From Cognatundibacterium crateris (GTDB taxonomy: Bacteria; Pseudomonadota; Gammaproteobacteria; Burkholderiales; Burkholderiaceae_D), in contig NZ_JAABOS010000002.1 in assembly GCF_010078235.1 (NCBI RefSeq), forward strand, positions 372,001 to 436,000: DNA of 64,000 nt. The letters are read 5' to 3'. The position numbers were made by a program, and so were the translations under genes. Shown piece after piece: positions 17,995 to 25,371 of this stretch. Position 1 is the first letter of the stretch, and every line of letters starts with the position of its first letter. The notes beneath the pieces were generated by a model. The model was not told the origin of the DNA, searched no databases, and was given only the letters and a program-made list of their open reading frames with translations.

Positions 17995-18801
17995 TTATTC
18001 CGGCTTAAAGCGTGGCAGATAATCGCGTTGCAGCCAGGTCTCAGGCACTTCGCGTTTTACCCAGTCGCTGTAACGCATGATGGTGACCCAGTCCGGTTCC
18101 AGACCATCGATGATCACGGTTTCAGTCGGCCGCTCGGCACCGAACACCGGCTGATAACGGCGGTAATACGCGGTCTTCAGCAGCTTGCCGCTTTCGGAAT
18201 AAAAGCGCGACTTAATCGGACGCATACTGGACTGGTCTACCCACATCACAATGCGGTGGTAGCTCGCACTGTCATTGGCTGCATTCAGTTCCAGTTTGAT
18301 GCTGCGGCGGTTCTGGCGCTCGCCATCCTGCGTGTCTTCTTCACTGGCACTGACCGCCTGATAATCTTTGGCAAAGTTCACCGTCACCACATCCCCATTC
18401 GATGCCTGCCCCAGCAAGCGCTGTTGCGGTGACAGCCGGATACTGGCTTTGCTGGACGGGTCAAAGAACCACATGTCCTTACCATTAAACAGGATCAGCT
18501 TATTCGCATCGCGTGCCGGTGCCAGATAGCGCACCAGGCTGCGGAACTGGCCACCCTTAGGATCGGCTTTGGAATAGATCGCCAGTGTGCTCGCATCGGT
18601 CTCTTTGCCTTTGCGGTATTCGACCAGGGTATTGGTCAGACCGAAAGGAAAATCAGGATTGCGTATCGCATCGCTGGCCGCCAGAATTTCCTGCGGCGTC
18701 GCCGCCATTGCCAGCTGACTGCAGACACTCAGACCAGCCAGCAAGGCCAACGCCATGAAACGGCGGGCTTGGGCTGCTGACAAAACAGAGAATGTAGCCA
18801 T
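17995..18801 (-). CDS. LolA-like outer-membrane lipoprotein-sorting protein
   Basis: A 268-residue periplasmic protein with a signal peptide ending LAMA-A (about residue 34). The mature part reads as an 'outer membrane lipoprotein-sorting protein' of the LolA-like fold: repeated antiparallel strands such as GQFRSLVRYLAPARDANKLILFNGKDMWFFDPSSKASIRLSPQQRLLGQ and YHRIVMWVDQSSMRPIKSRFYSESGKLL. Members carry lipid or lipoprotein cargo on a concave hydrophobic surface. I chose the ATG at 18801, 9 nt after AGGA. It lies 10 bases after the permease stop and one base before the barrel gene. By position it should hand cargo from the ABC transporter to the barrel. Confidence 0.85.
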   Translation of the reverse strand: MATFSVLSAAQARRFMALALLAGLSVCSQLAMAATPQEILAASDAIRNPDFPFGLTNTLVEYRKGKETDASTLAIYSKADPKGGQFRSLVRYLAPARDANKLILFNGKDMWFFDPSSKASIRLSPQQRLLGQASNGDVVTVNFAKDYQAVSASEEDTQDGERQNRRSIKLELNAANDSASYHRIVMWVDQSSMRPIKSRFYSESGKLLKTAYYRRYQPVFGAERPTETVIIDGLEPDWVTIMRYSDWVKREVPETWLQRDYLPRFKPE

Positions 18802-18811
18802 AGAATTTTCC

Positions 18812-20242
18812 TCATACATGACGCAAAGCGTCGACAATTTCAAATTTTGCTGCACGGTTAGCCGGCCACCAGGCAGACAGCGTGGTCACGATTATCATGC
18901 TCAGCATACTGCCGATCAGCAGTGGCAAATCCTGCCCTACCCGCACCAGGATCAGATAGGCATAAGAATAGCCGGGCGGCGTCCAGGTCCAGCCGCTGTG
19001 GTTGATCAGGTAAGCCACCGCCAGCGCGCACATTGCGCCCAGGATGGCACCGATCACACCGAGCACCAATGCCTCGCATAAGAACAGGCGCCGGATACCG
19101 GAGCGACGCAGGCCGATAGCGCGCAGGGTGCCGATTTCAGCCGTGCGTTCCACCACTGCGGTACTCATGGTATTCCCTATCGTGAATAAGACGATCACAC
19201 CGATCAGCATCGCGATAAAACTGAACATGGAATCCATGAACTGATTGGTCTGTCCATAGGTAGGATTCAGAGCTTCAAAATCGAGTACATCCAGCGTCTG
19301 ATCAGGAAATTTTTCTTTGAGCAGCGCGGCAATACGCGCTCTGGCCTGCGGAATTTGCTGAGTCAGTTCCAGCTGCACCATCAGCGCGGTGACTTCGGGT
19401 TCGCGCTTGCCATAGATCAGGCGCTGCGCCTGCTGCAAATGCATCGCCATGTAAATATCATCGAGCGCCTTGATGCCCATATTATTGGCCTTGATCGCCT
19501 GCAGACTCGCGACATTCGGCGCACCGCCTGAGGTGGCGGCCAGCATTTCAATACGGTTTTCTGTGACGACCGGCTGACTGTCTTTCTCCAGCGCCGAGAG
19601 GGCTGAAATATCGTCGGGTAAGCTGCTGCCTGCACTTTCATTAGTGCTCGCATCCGCGCTTTGTTTCGGTACAGCTTTTGCTTCCTCTTTACGCTGGTCA
19701 CGGCAATGGCTGTCCTGCAGCAGACTGCAGAGCTTGAGCTTGCGCGCCACGCCCTGCCCGACCACTACCGCATCAATGCTCTGTCCTTCCAGCGGCATCG
19801 GCAAGGCGTAACTTTTCACGCCATACTGATTCCAGCGCAGCATGGCATTGCGCTCTTCCGGCACGATACCGACTGCCATCACCGAGCGTGAAATACCGGC
19901 TGCGAAATTCCCGGCAATACCGCCCAGTTGCAGCGTAGGCGTGACCACCCTGAGCATAGGACGCAACTCAGCATCATCGCGCAAAGCCTGGATCACCTGT
20001 CGATAATCGCGTATGCCATAAGCGCTAGGATTATCGCTGCCATCTAAAAAATAGCCGCTGCGCTGAATCTGCAAATGGCCGGTGTATTGCACAAAGCCGG
20101 TCAGCGAACCATACATAATATTCGAGCGATAACCGCCAAACAGCAAGATCGCGGTCAGGCCCACCACCATAGTCAGCACTGTGGTCAGCGAGCGGCGGCG
20201 GTTACGTAATAAATTGCGGATAGCCAGCATCAGGGTATTCAT
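18812..20242 (-). CDS. FtsX/LolCE/MacB-fold ABC permease
   Basis: A 476-residue permease with the MacB_PCD/FtsX layout: one helix after a basic N-terminus (RNLLRNRRRSLTTVLTMVVGLTAILLF), a large periplasmic domain of about 280 residues and three C-terminal helices (FIAMLIGVIVLFTIGNTMSTAVV, LCEALVLGVIGAILGAMCALAVAYL and LLIGSMLSMIIVTTLSAWW). The coupling motif VERTAEIGTLRAIGLRRSGIRRLF is clear. The periplasmic part has a Ser/Ala/Glu-rich low-complexity stretch (about residues 190-220). It overlaps the ATPase stop by four bases. Confidence 0.88.
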   Translation of the reverse strand: MNTLMLAIRNLLRNRRRSLTTVLTMVVGLTAILLFGGYRSNIMYGSLTGFVQYTGHLQIQRSGYFLDGSDNPSAYGIRDYRQVIQALRDDAELRPMLRVVTPTLQLGGIAGNFAAGISRSVMAVGIVPEERNAMLRWNQYGVKSYALPMPLEGQSIDAVVVGQGVARKLKLCSLLQDSHCRDQRKEEAKAVPKQSADASTNESAGSSLPDDISALSALEKDSQPVVTENRIEMLAATSGGAPNVASLQAIKANNMGIKALDDIYMAMHLQQAQRLIYGKREPEVTALMVQLELTQQIPQARARIAALLKEKFPDQTLDVLDFEALNPTYGQTNQFMDSMFSFIAMLIGVIVLFTIGNTMSTAVVERTAEIGTLRAIGLRRSGIRRLFLCEALVLGVIGAILGAMCALAVAYLINHSGWTWTPPGYSYAYLILVRVGQDLPLLIGSMLSMIIVTTLSAWWPANRAAKFEIVDALRHV

Positions 20243-20934
20243 GCCTGCACCTCCTTCTGTGCGCTACCGACGATTTTGCCATCGCGGATAAACACCACAT
20301 CATCGGCCTCGGCCTGAATCTGCGGATCATGGGATGAGAACACAAATGACACCTGACGTTCGCGCTGCATACGGCGCATCAGCGCAATCACTTCCGCACC
20401 GGTCTGGCTGTCCAGATTGGCGGTCGGCTCATCGGCCAGCACCAGCTCAGGCTGTATCGCCAGTGCGCGCGCTATCGCCACACGCTGCCGCTGTCCGCCC
20501 GATAACTGGCCCGGTAAATTATCGCGCCGGTTACTGAGACCGACGTCATCCAGCAAAGCCAGCACGCGCTTCTTACGCTCTGCTGCAGGCACATTCGCGA
20601 GTATCAGTGGGTATTCAATATTTTCATAGGCGCTGAGCACAGGCAGCAAGTTGAAATTCTGAAAAATGAAGCCGATATGACGCGCACGAAAATCCGACAA
20701 ATCATCGTCCTTCATTTTCTGCACTTCCAGACCCGCAACCAGAATCTGCCCGCTGTCCGGACGGTCCAGACAACCAATCAGATTCAGCAAGGTGGTTTTT
20801 CCGCTGCCCGAGGGACCGGACAACACGGTAAAGCGATCAGGTGCTATATCGAGCGTAATATCACTCAGCGCAGGCACATCCACCGCATCCATGTGATAAA
20901 TCTTAGCGACCTCTTTCAAACGTACAGGAAACAT
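20239..20934 (-). CDS. LolD-like ABC transporter ATP-binding protein
   Basis: A 231-residue ATPase. Walker A is GPSGSGKTT (residues 40-48), the Q-loop is [22 protein letters not shown] (the LolD/MacB pattern), the signature is LSGGQRQR, Walker B is [12 protein letters not shown] and the switch histidine is in SSHDP. It powers the downstream FtsX-fold permease, to which it is coupled by ATGA. I chose the ATG at 20934 with GGAG 9 nt upstream; the frame extends to 21132 but that part is Arg/Cys-rich and unlike the family. It is the first gene of the four-gene operon. Confidence 0.9.
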   Translation of the reverse strand: MFPVRLKEVAKIYHMDAVDVPALSDITLDIAPDRFTVLSGPSGSGKTTLLNLIGCLDRPDSGQILVAGLEVQKMKDDDLSDFRARHIGFIFQNFNLLPVLSAYENIEYPLILANVPAAERKKRVLALLDDVGLSNRRDNLPGQLSGGQRQRVAIARALAIQPELVLADEPTANLDSQTGAEVIALMRRMQRERQVSFVFSSHDPQIQAEADDVVFIRDGKIVGSAQKEVQA

Positions 20935-21236
20935 AGATTTTTCTCCAAAAAAGCAAACCGGTGCCAGACCCAGCCCCCAGTCGCCAGCGCATCGTATACG
21001 GTTTAAACAAACGAAACTTGTACATTTGCGACATCTTGCTTCATTTTGGCACGGTCTGCCTTGCTCTCCCCTGGTCTGCACCCGAACACACAACGCACTG
21101 GATGTGAGACGGCAGCAACGACAAAAAACCACAGGTGTTCAGGTGCTGAAAAATATTTCCATCCTGCACAGAGTCTTTCTTGCTTTATAAGGCCTCGTCC
21201 TCTAGGATGGCAGGGTCTTTTTTTCCAGCCACCGCC

Positions 21237-22247
21237 ATGCCTGCATTGCCTGAGTTAAAAGAATTGGAACGTATTATCCAGCTGGGCCAGTCTCAGCTGG
21301 ACGTGGCGGTGCTATGTGATGTGGACGTACAGCATAAGCGTTTTCCAGTGTACCGGCTGGCCTTGGGCAATCCTGATCCGGCCAAACCCGCGATCGGTTT
21401 TTTCGGCGGCATTCATGGACTGGAACGCATAGGCACTCAGGTCTTGCTGTCTTTTCTGCGTGGCTTACTGACGCGTCTGCAATGGGATAAAAGTCTGCAG
21501 CACATGCTGGACGACGTGCGGCTGGTGTTTATGCCACTGATGAATCCGGGTGGTATGTGGCTGGCTACCCGTGCCAATCCTAACGGTGTCGATCTGATGC
21601 GCAATGCGCCGGTCGAGGCACTCGATAAAGTCCCGTTTCTGCTCGGTGGTCATCGTTACAGCCGCCACCTGCCCTGGTATCGCGGGCCACTCGACGCACC
21701 GATGGAAATCGAGAATCAGGCGCTGGTGCGCGCGGTACGGGAAGAATTACTGGGCCGCCCCTTCAGTGTGGCGATAGACTGCCATTCCGGCTTCGGTCTG
21801 CGCGACCGGGTCTGGTTCCCCCATGCGCACAGCGTGCATCCGATACCGCATCTGGCCGACATCCTGGCGCTGGAAGAGTTATTCCAGCAAACCCATCCGA
21901 ATCACCGCTATCTGTTTGAACCACAAAGCCTGCAATATCAGACCCATGGCGATATCTGGGATTATCTGTATCTGGAGGCGCAACAACAGCCGGAGCGCAG
22001 CTTTTTGCCACTGACGCTGGAAATGGGCTCCTGGTTGTGGGTCAAAAAAAATCCGCGCCAGCTGTTTTCGCGCCATGGCATGTTTAATCCTGTGGCGGAA
22101 CACCGGCTGCACCGGGTACTGCGGCGACATAACTCCTGGCTGGATTTCCTGATGCGCGCCACCTGCGGCTATCAGCAATGGCTGGCCAGCGGCCCTACCC
22201 GTCTGCGTCTGCAGGAACGGGCGGTACAACGCTGGTACCGGCCATGA
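21237..22247 (+). CDS. M14-family zinc carboxypeptidase-like protein
   Basis: A 336-residue protein with the zinc site of M14 carboxypeptidases: H60-x-x-E63 in GGIHGLERIG, the third ligand H183 in DCHSGFG and the catalytic Glu262 in LTLEMGSW. The substrate-binding stretch NPNGVDLMRN (residues 114-123) matches the family's N-P-x-G-x-D-x-N-R-N. No signal peptide is seen, so it should be cytoplasmic and cleave a terminal amino acid from a peptide or peptidoglycan fragment. The start is uncertain: ATG at 21237 gives the cleanest N-terminus, but ATG at 21207 and TTG at 21180 remain possible. The alpha/beta hydrolase gene follows after 4 bases. Confidence 0.85.
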   Translation: MPALPELKELERIIQLGQSQLDVAVLCDVDVQHKRFPVYRLALGNPDPAKPAIGFFGGIHGLERIGTQVLLSFLRGLLTRLQWDKSLQHMLDDVRLVFMPLMNPGGMWLATRANPNGVDLMRNAPVEALDKVPFLLGGHRYSRHLPWYRGPLDAPMEIENQALVRAVREELLGRPFSVAIDCHSGFGLRDRVWFPHAHSVHPIPHLADILALEELFQQTHPNHRYLFEPQSLQYQTHGDIWDYLYLEAQQQPERSFLPLTLEMGSWLWVKKNPRQLFSRHGMFNPVAEHRLHRVLRRHNSWLDFLMRATCGYQQWLASGPTRLRLQERAVQRWYRP

Positions 22248-22251
22248 CAGG

Positions 22252-23049
22252 ATGGCGGGCGGTATGAGCTGGGTTTTATTACGCGGTCTGATGCGCGAAC
22301 AGCGCCACTGGGGCAGCTTTGTCACCGCCCTGCAGCAAGCCTATCCGGATCAGCGCATCCTGACGCTGGACTTTGCTGGCAACGGCGTTTTATCAGCGCA
22401 AAACAGCGCCACCAGTGTGGCTCAGATGGTGGAGCAATTGCGTGCGCAGTTAGGTACACAATTTGGACAACAGCAGTCAGGCAAAATCCGGCTGATGGCG
22501 ATTTCTTTGGGGGCAATGGTGGCAGTTGCCTGGGCTGAGCGCTATCCACATGAAATTCAGGATCTGACGCTGATCAATACCAGCCTGGCGCCGCATAGTC
22601 CGTTTTATCAACGTCTGCGTCCACGCAATTATGCGGTGCTGGTATACACAATGTTGTGTGGCAGCTTACAGCAACGTGAGCAACTGATACTGCGTCTGAC
22701 CAGTCAGCGCTTTAACGGCACCGCCGCAAAAGAGGAAGCTGCGGAAATCGTCGCGCACTGGGTCAGCCTGGCGCAGGCCCATCCGGTACGCCGTCGCAAT
22801 GTGCTGCGCCAGCTGTATGCGGCCATGCATTACCGCGCGCCGGATCAGGCGCCAGCTGTCGCTTTACGCATCCTGGCCGGTGCCAAAGATGCGCTGGTGA
22901 ATCCGCAATGCTCCATCACGCTGGCCCAACGCTGGAATGCCGAATTACGGCTGCATCCAGAGGCCGGACATGATCTGCCGCTGGATGATGCCGACTGGGT
23001 GATACGGCAAACGCTGGACGCGATAGCTAAGCCGCTAAGTCCAACGTGA
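22252..23049 (+). CDS. Alpha/beta hydrolase
   Basis: A 265-residue alpha/beta-hydrolase. The oxyanion start is VLLRGLMREQRHWGSF, the nucleophile elbow is A-I-S-L-G in LMAISLGAMVAV (Ser about residue 85), the acid is in ILAGAKDALVNPQC and the catalytic His is in HPEAGHDLPLDDADWV. The context with the M14-like gene (4-base spacing) suggests that the two are co-expressed. The substrate is unknown. A second ATG four codons downstream could also be used. Confidence 0.87.
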   Translation: MAGGMSWVLLRGLMREQRHWGSFVTALQQAYPDQRILTLDFAGNGVLSAQNSATSVAQMVEQLRAQLGTQFGQQQSGKIRLMAISLGAMVAVAWAERYPHEIQDLTLINTSLAPHSPFYQRLRPRNYAVLVYTMLCGSLQQREQLILRLTSQRFNGTAAKEEAAEIVAHWVSLAQAHPVRRRNVLRQLYAAMHYRAPDQAPAVALRILAGAKDALVNPQCSITLAQRWNAELRLHPEAGHDLPLDDADWVIRQTLDAIAKPLSPT

Positions 23050-23074
23050 TAGTCCAGCGACTTAGTCCAAACAC

Positions 23075-23986
23075 TTAGCCCAGACGCTTAGCCGCCAGCG
23101 CATTGCCTGCGCGGCTGACTGCTTTGCGGCCCAGGTGGGCAGAGATGAACTGACCTGCATCGACCACCGCATCCAGATCGATGCCGGTGTGTATGCCCAG
23201 GCCCTGCAGCATGAATAACACATCTTCAGTAGCGACATTACCGGTTGCGCCTTTGGCGTAAGGGCAGCCACCGAGGCCAGCGACACTGGAATGGAAAATC
23301 GAAACGCCGACTTCCAGGCTCGCATAGATATTGGCCAGTGCCTGACCATAAGTGTCGTGGAAGTGACCGGACAAGCCAGCCAGCGGGAATTCCTGTGCCA
23401 CGCTTTGCATCACGTGCTGTACCTGTCTGGCGGTGCCCACGCCTATGGTGTCGGCGATGTCGATTTCGTCGCAACCCAGATCGCGCAAACCACGCACCAC
23501 ATCCGCCACGCTGCTGACCGGCACCTCGCCCTGATACGGACATCCAAACGAACAACTGATACTGCCACGCAGACGGATCTGATGCTGCTTGGCGGCAGCC
23601 GCCACTTCGCGGAAACGTTCTATCGATTCAGCGATGGAGCAGTTGATATTTTTTTGTGCGAACGCTTCCGAAGCTGAGCTGAAAATCACCACTTCATCCG
23701 CACCAGCCGCGAGTGCCGCTTCAAAGCCCTTCATATTCGGCGTGAGTACCGAATAAATCACACCGGGTTTGCGCGTGATCGCTGCCATCACTTCAGTCGA
23801 AGTCGCCATTTGTGGTACCCATTTGGGTGACACAAAAGACGCGGCTTCGATATTGGCAAAACCGGCGGCAGTCAGGCGGTTCACCAGTTCGATTTTGACT
23901 TCAGCCGGGATGCTTTCTTTTTCGTTTTGCAAACCATCGCGTGGTCCGACTTCAACGATTTTGACTTGTTGCGGTAACTGCGACAT
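23075..23986 (-). CDS. liuE: Hydroxymethylglutaryl-CoA lyase
   Basis: A 303-residue HMG-CoA lyase, which cleaves HMG-CoA to acetoacetate and acetyl-CoA as the last step of leucine catabolism. The metal-binding start EVGPRDGLQNE (residues 12-22) and the signature AGLGGCPYAKGATGN (with the catalytic Cys) are intact, as is the His pair in SGHFHDTYG. GGGGGA lies 6 nt before the ATG. It sits at the far end of the liu gene block, close to pdxJ and liuD. It should be cytoplasmic. Confidence 0.96.
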   Translation of the reverse strand: MSQLPQQVKIVEVGPRDGLQNEKESIPAEVKIELVNRLTAAGFANIEAASFVSPKWVPQMATSTEVMAAITRKPGVIYSVLTPNMKGFEAALAAGADEVVIFSSASEAFAQKNINCSIAESIERFREVAAAAKQHQIRLRGSISCSFGCPYQGEVPVSSVADVVRGLRDLGCDEIDIADTIGVGTARQVQHVMQSVAQEFPLAGLSGHFHDTYGQALANIYASLEVGVSIFHSSVAGLGGCPYAKGATGNVATEDVLFMLQGLGIHTGIDLDAVVDAGQFISAHLGRKAVSRAGNALAAKRLG

Positions 23987-24009
23987 TTGTGTTCCCCCTG
24001 TGTTCCTCT

Positions 24010-24756
24010 TTAAGCGGCAGCCTGGGCTGCCTGCACGATAGCCAGATACTGACGTGTGACGCTGTCCATGCCTTGCTCCAGGCTTTCCACAATCACGGCA
24101 TGACCGATAGAGACTTCGAGTATGCCGGGAATCTGTAAAAAACGGCCCAGATTCTGCAGGTTCAGATCGTGACCCGCATTCACACCCAGACCCGCCTGCT
24201 GCGCGCGTTTCGCGGTATCGGCGAACTGCGCCCAGATTGCATCGTTCTCAGCACTGCCATAAGTTTCTGCATAGGGCTCGGTATATAACTCAACACGGTC
24301 AGCACCGAGCTGACGCGCCAGTGCCAGATCAGCGTCAGAAATACCTGCATCAACAAACAGACTGCTGCGTATGCCCGCCGCCTGCAATTGCGCCAGTACC
24401 GGTGCCAGCAGCGCCGCATCGCGCTGCATATCCCAGCCGTGATCGGAGGTCAGCTGATCCGGCGCATCCGGTACCAATGTGCATTGCGCCGGACGATGGC
24501 GTAACACTACGTCCATGAATTCTTGTGCAGGATAACCTTCCACATTCAGTTCTGCACCGCGTTGCTGACACAGGCGACCTAAACTGTCCACATCCGAGTA
24601 ACGCGCATGCCGCTGATCCTGACGCGGATGCAGGGTAATCCCGGCCACACCGAGTTCGAGAAAGCGTGCAGAAAACGCATCCACATCCGGATAATTCCGG
24701 CCGCGCGAATTGCGCAGCAAAGCGATTTTATTGATATTGATAGAGAGTAGTGTCAT
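24010..24756 (-). CDS. pdxJ: Pyridoxine 5'-phosphate synthase, Bacteroidetes-like type
   Basis: A 248-residue TIM-barrel enzyme that joins 1-deoxyxylulose 5-phosphate and 3-amino-2-oxopropyl phosphate to give pyridoxine 5'-phosphate. It carries INKIALLRNSRG near the start, GITLHPRQDQRH, LNVEGYP and VNAGHDLNLQNL. In E. coli PdxJ the first motif is NIDHIATLRNARG; the NINK form, the HPR-x-D-x-RH block and EGYP agree with what I recall of Bacteroidetes PdxJ, so this copy may be transferred or an ancient paralogue. GAGGAA precedes the ATG. It lies 23 bases before liuE on the same strand; both may be co-transcribed. A PLP enzyme (bioF, bioA) is made nearby. Confidence 0.93.
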   Translation of the reverse strand: MTLLSININKIALLRNSRGRNYPDVDAFSARFLELGVAGITLHPRQDQRHARYSDVDSLGRLCQQRGAELNVEGYPAQEFMDVVLRHRPAQCTLVPDAPDQLTSDHGWDMQRDAALLAPVLAQLQAAGIRSSLFVDAGISDADLALARQLGADRVELYTEPYAETYGSAENDAIWAQFADTAKRAQQAGLGVNAGHDLNLQNLGRFLQIPGILEVSIGHAVIVESLEQGMDSVTRQYLAIVQAAQAAA

Positions 24757-24815
24757 TTCAATTCCTCATGGCGCCATGCATATGGCGAACTGTGGCAAGC
24801 AATCAGCATAGGTCA

Positions 24816-25199
24816 TCATTGTAGGCCTTTGTTTTGTAACGCGTGATAAATCGCTTCCAACACGGCCTCAGTCTCATTCAACATTTGATGGTTCCAAAAA
24901 CGAAGAGTAGTAATTTTTAGCGACCGCAGAAAAGCATCACGCTGGCGGTCATAATCCTGTTGTTCACTGTGCTGACCGCCATCCAGCTCTATCGCCAGCT
25001 GATACTCTGCGCAATAAAAATCAATGATGTAACTGCCAATCACATGCTGACGCCGGAACTTAACGTTCGCGATCCTTCTGTTTCGCAGCAGACTCCAACA
25101 TAGTGCTTCTGCATCCGGCATATTTTTACGCATTGCTCTCGCATAGCGTTTCAACTCTTCCGGCAACGCCCTTGGAGGATGTGGAGTCAGATCAGACAT
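24816..25199 (-). CDS. DUF559 (Vsr-like) endonuclease-domain protein
   Basis: A 127-residue protein with the DUF559 layout: helical start ARAMRKNMPDAEALCWSLLRNRRI, then KFRRQHVIGSYIIDFYCAEYQLAIELDGGQHSEQ, in which FRRQ, the D of IIDFYC, the E/D of IELDGGQH and the final helix resemble the PD-(D/E)xK core of Vsr-type nickases. I placed the start at the ATG at 25199; the open frame reaches 25304 but that part merely translates a REP-like palindrome (PHPRPLPRSRERG). The ribosome site is weak. It lies between liuD and pdxJ and is not needed for either; this may be a guest gene. Confidence 0.85.
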   Translation of the reverse strand: MSDLTPHPPRALPEELKRYARAMRKNMPDAEALCWSLLRNRRIANVKFRRQHVIGSYIIDFYCAEYQLAIELDGGQHSEQQDYDRQRDAFLRSLKITTLRFWNHQMLNETEAVLEAIYHALQNKGLQ

Positions 25200-25234
25200 G
25201 TTGAGCTTATCCAGTATATCAATGCTGTCCGCTG

Positions 25235-25278
25235 CTCCCCTCTCCCGCGAGCGGGGGAGGGGCCGGGGGTGAGGGTGG
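25235..25278. repeat. REP-like GC-rich palindrome, copy 1
   Basis: A 12-base stem with one wobble (CCCCTCTCCCGC with GCGGGGGAGGGG, 2-base loop) is followed by a GGGGGTGAGGGTGG tail. It is the reverse-oriented partner of the copy at 25324-25366. Related elements of the CCTCACCCC...CTCTCCCGC form are widespread in Gram-negative genomes. Confidence 0.85.
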
Positions 25279-25323
25279 TGGCAAAGGCTGAACAGACATT
25301 TCATTCATTGCCAATTATCAAGC

Positions 25324-25366
25324 GCCCTCATCCCTGCCCTTCTCCCGTTCACGGGAGAAGGGTTCC
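25324..25366. repeat. REP-like GC-rich palindrome, copy 2
   Basis: A perfect 12-base stem (CCCTTCTCCCGT with ACGGGAGAAGGG, 2-base loop) with a GCCCTCATCCCTG head. It lies opposite in direction to the copy at 25235-25278, about 45 bases away, giving a REP pair. It begins five bases after the liuD stop on the minus strand and could protect or end that mRNA. Confidence 0.85.
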
Positions 25367-25371
25367 AAACC

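Noticed and set aside
20996..21030. AT-rich stretch with GTTTAAAC upstream of the four-gene ABC operon considered as a TetR-type operator
   Set aside because: Only an 8-base palindrome is perfect and no flanking symmetry was found; too weak to call.
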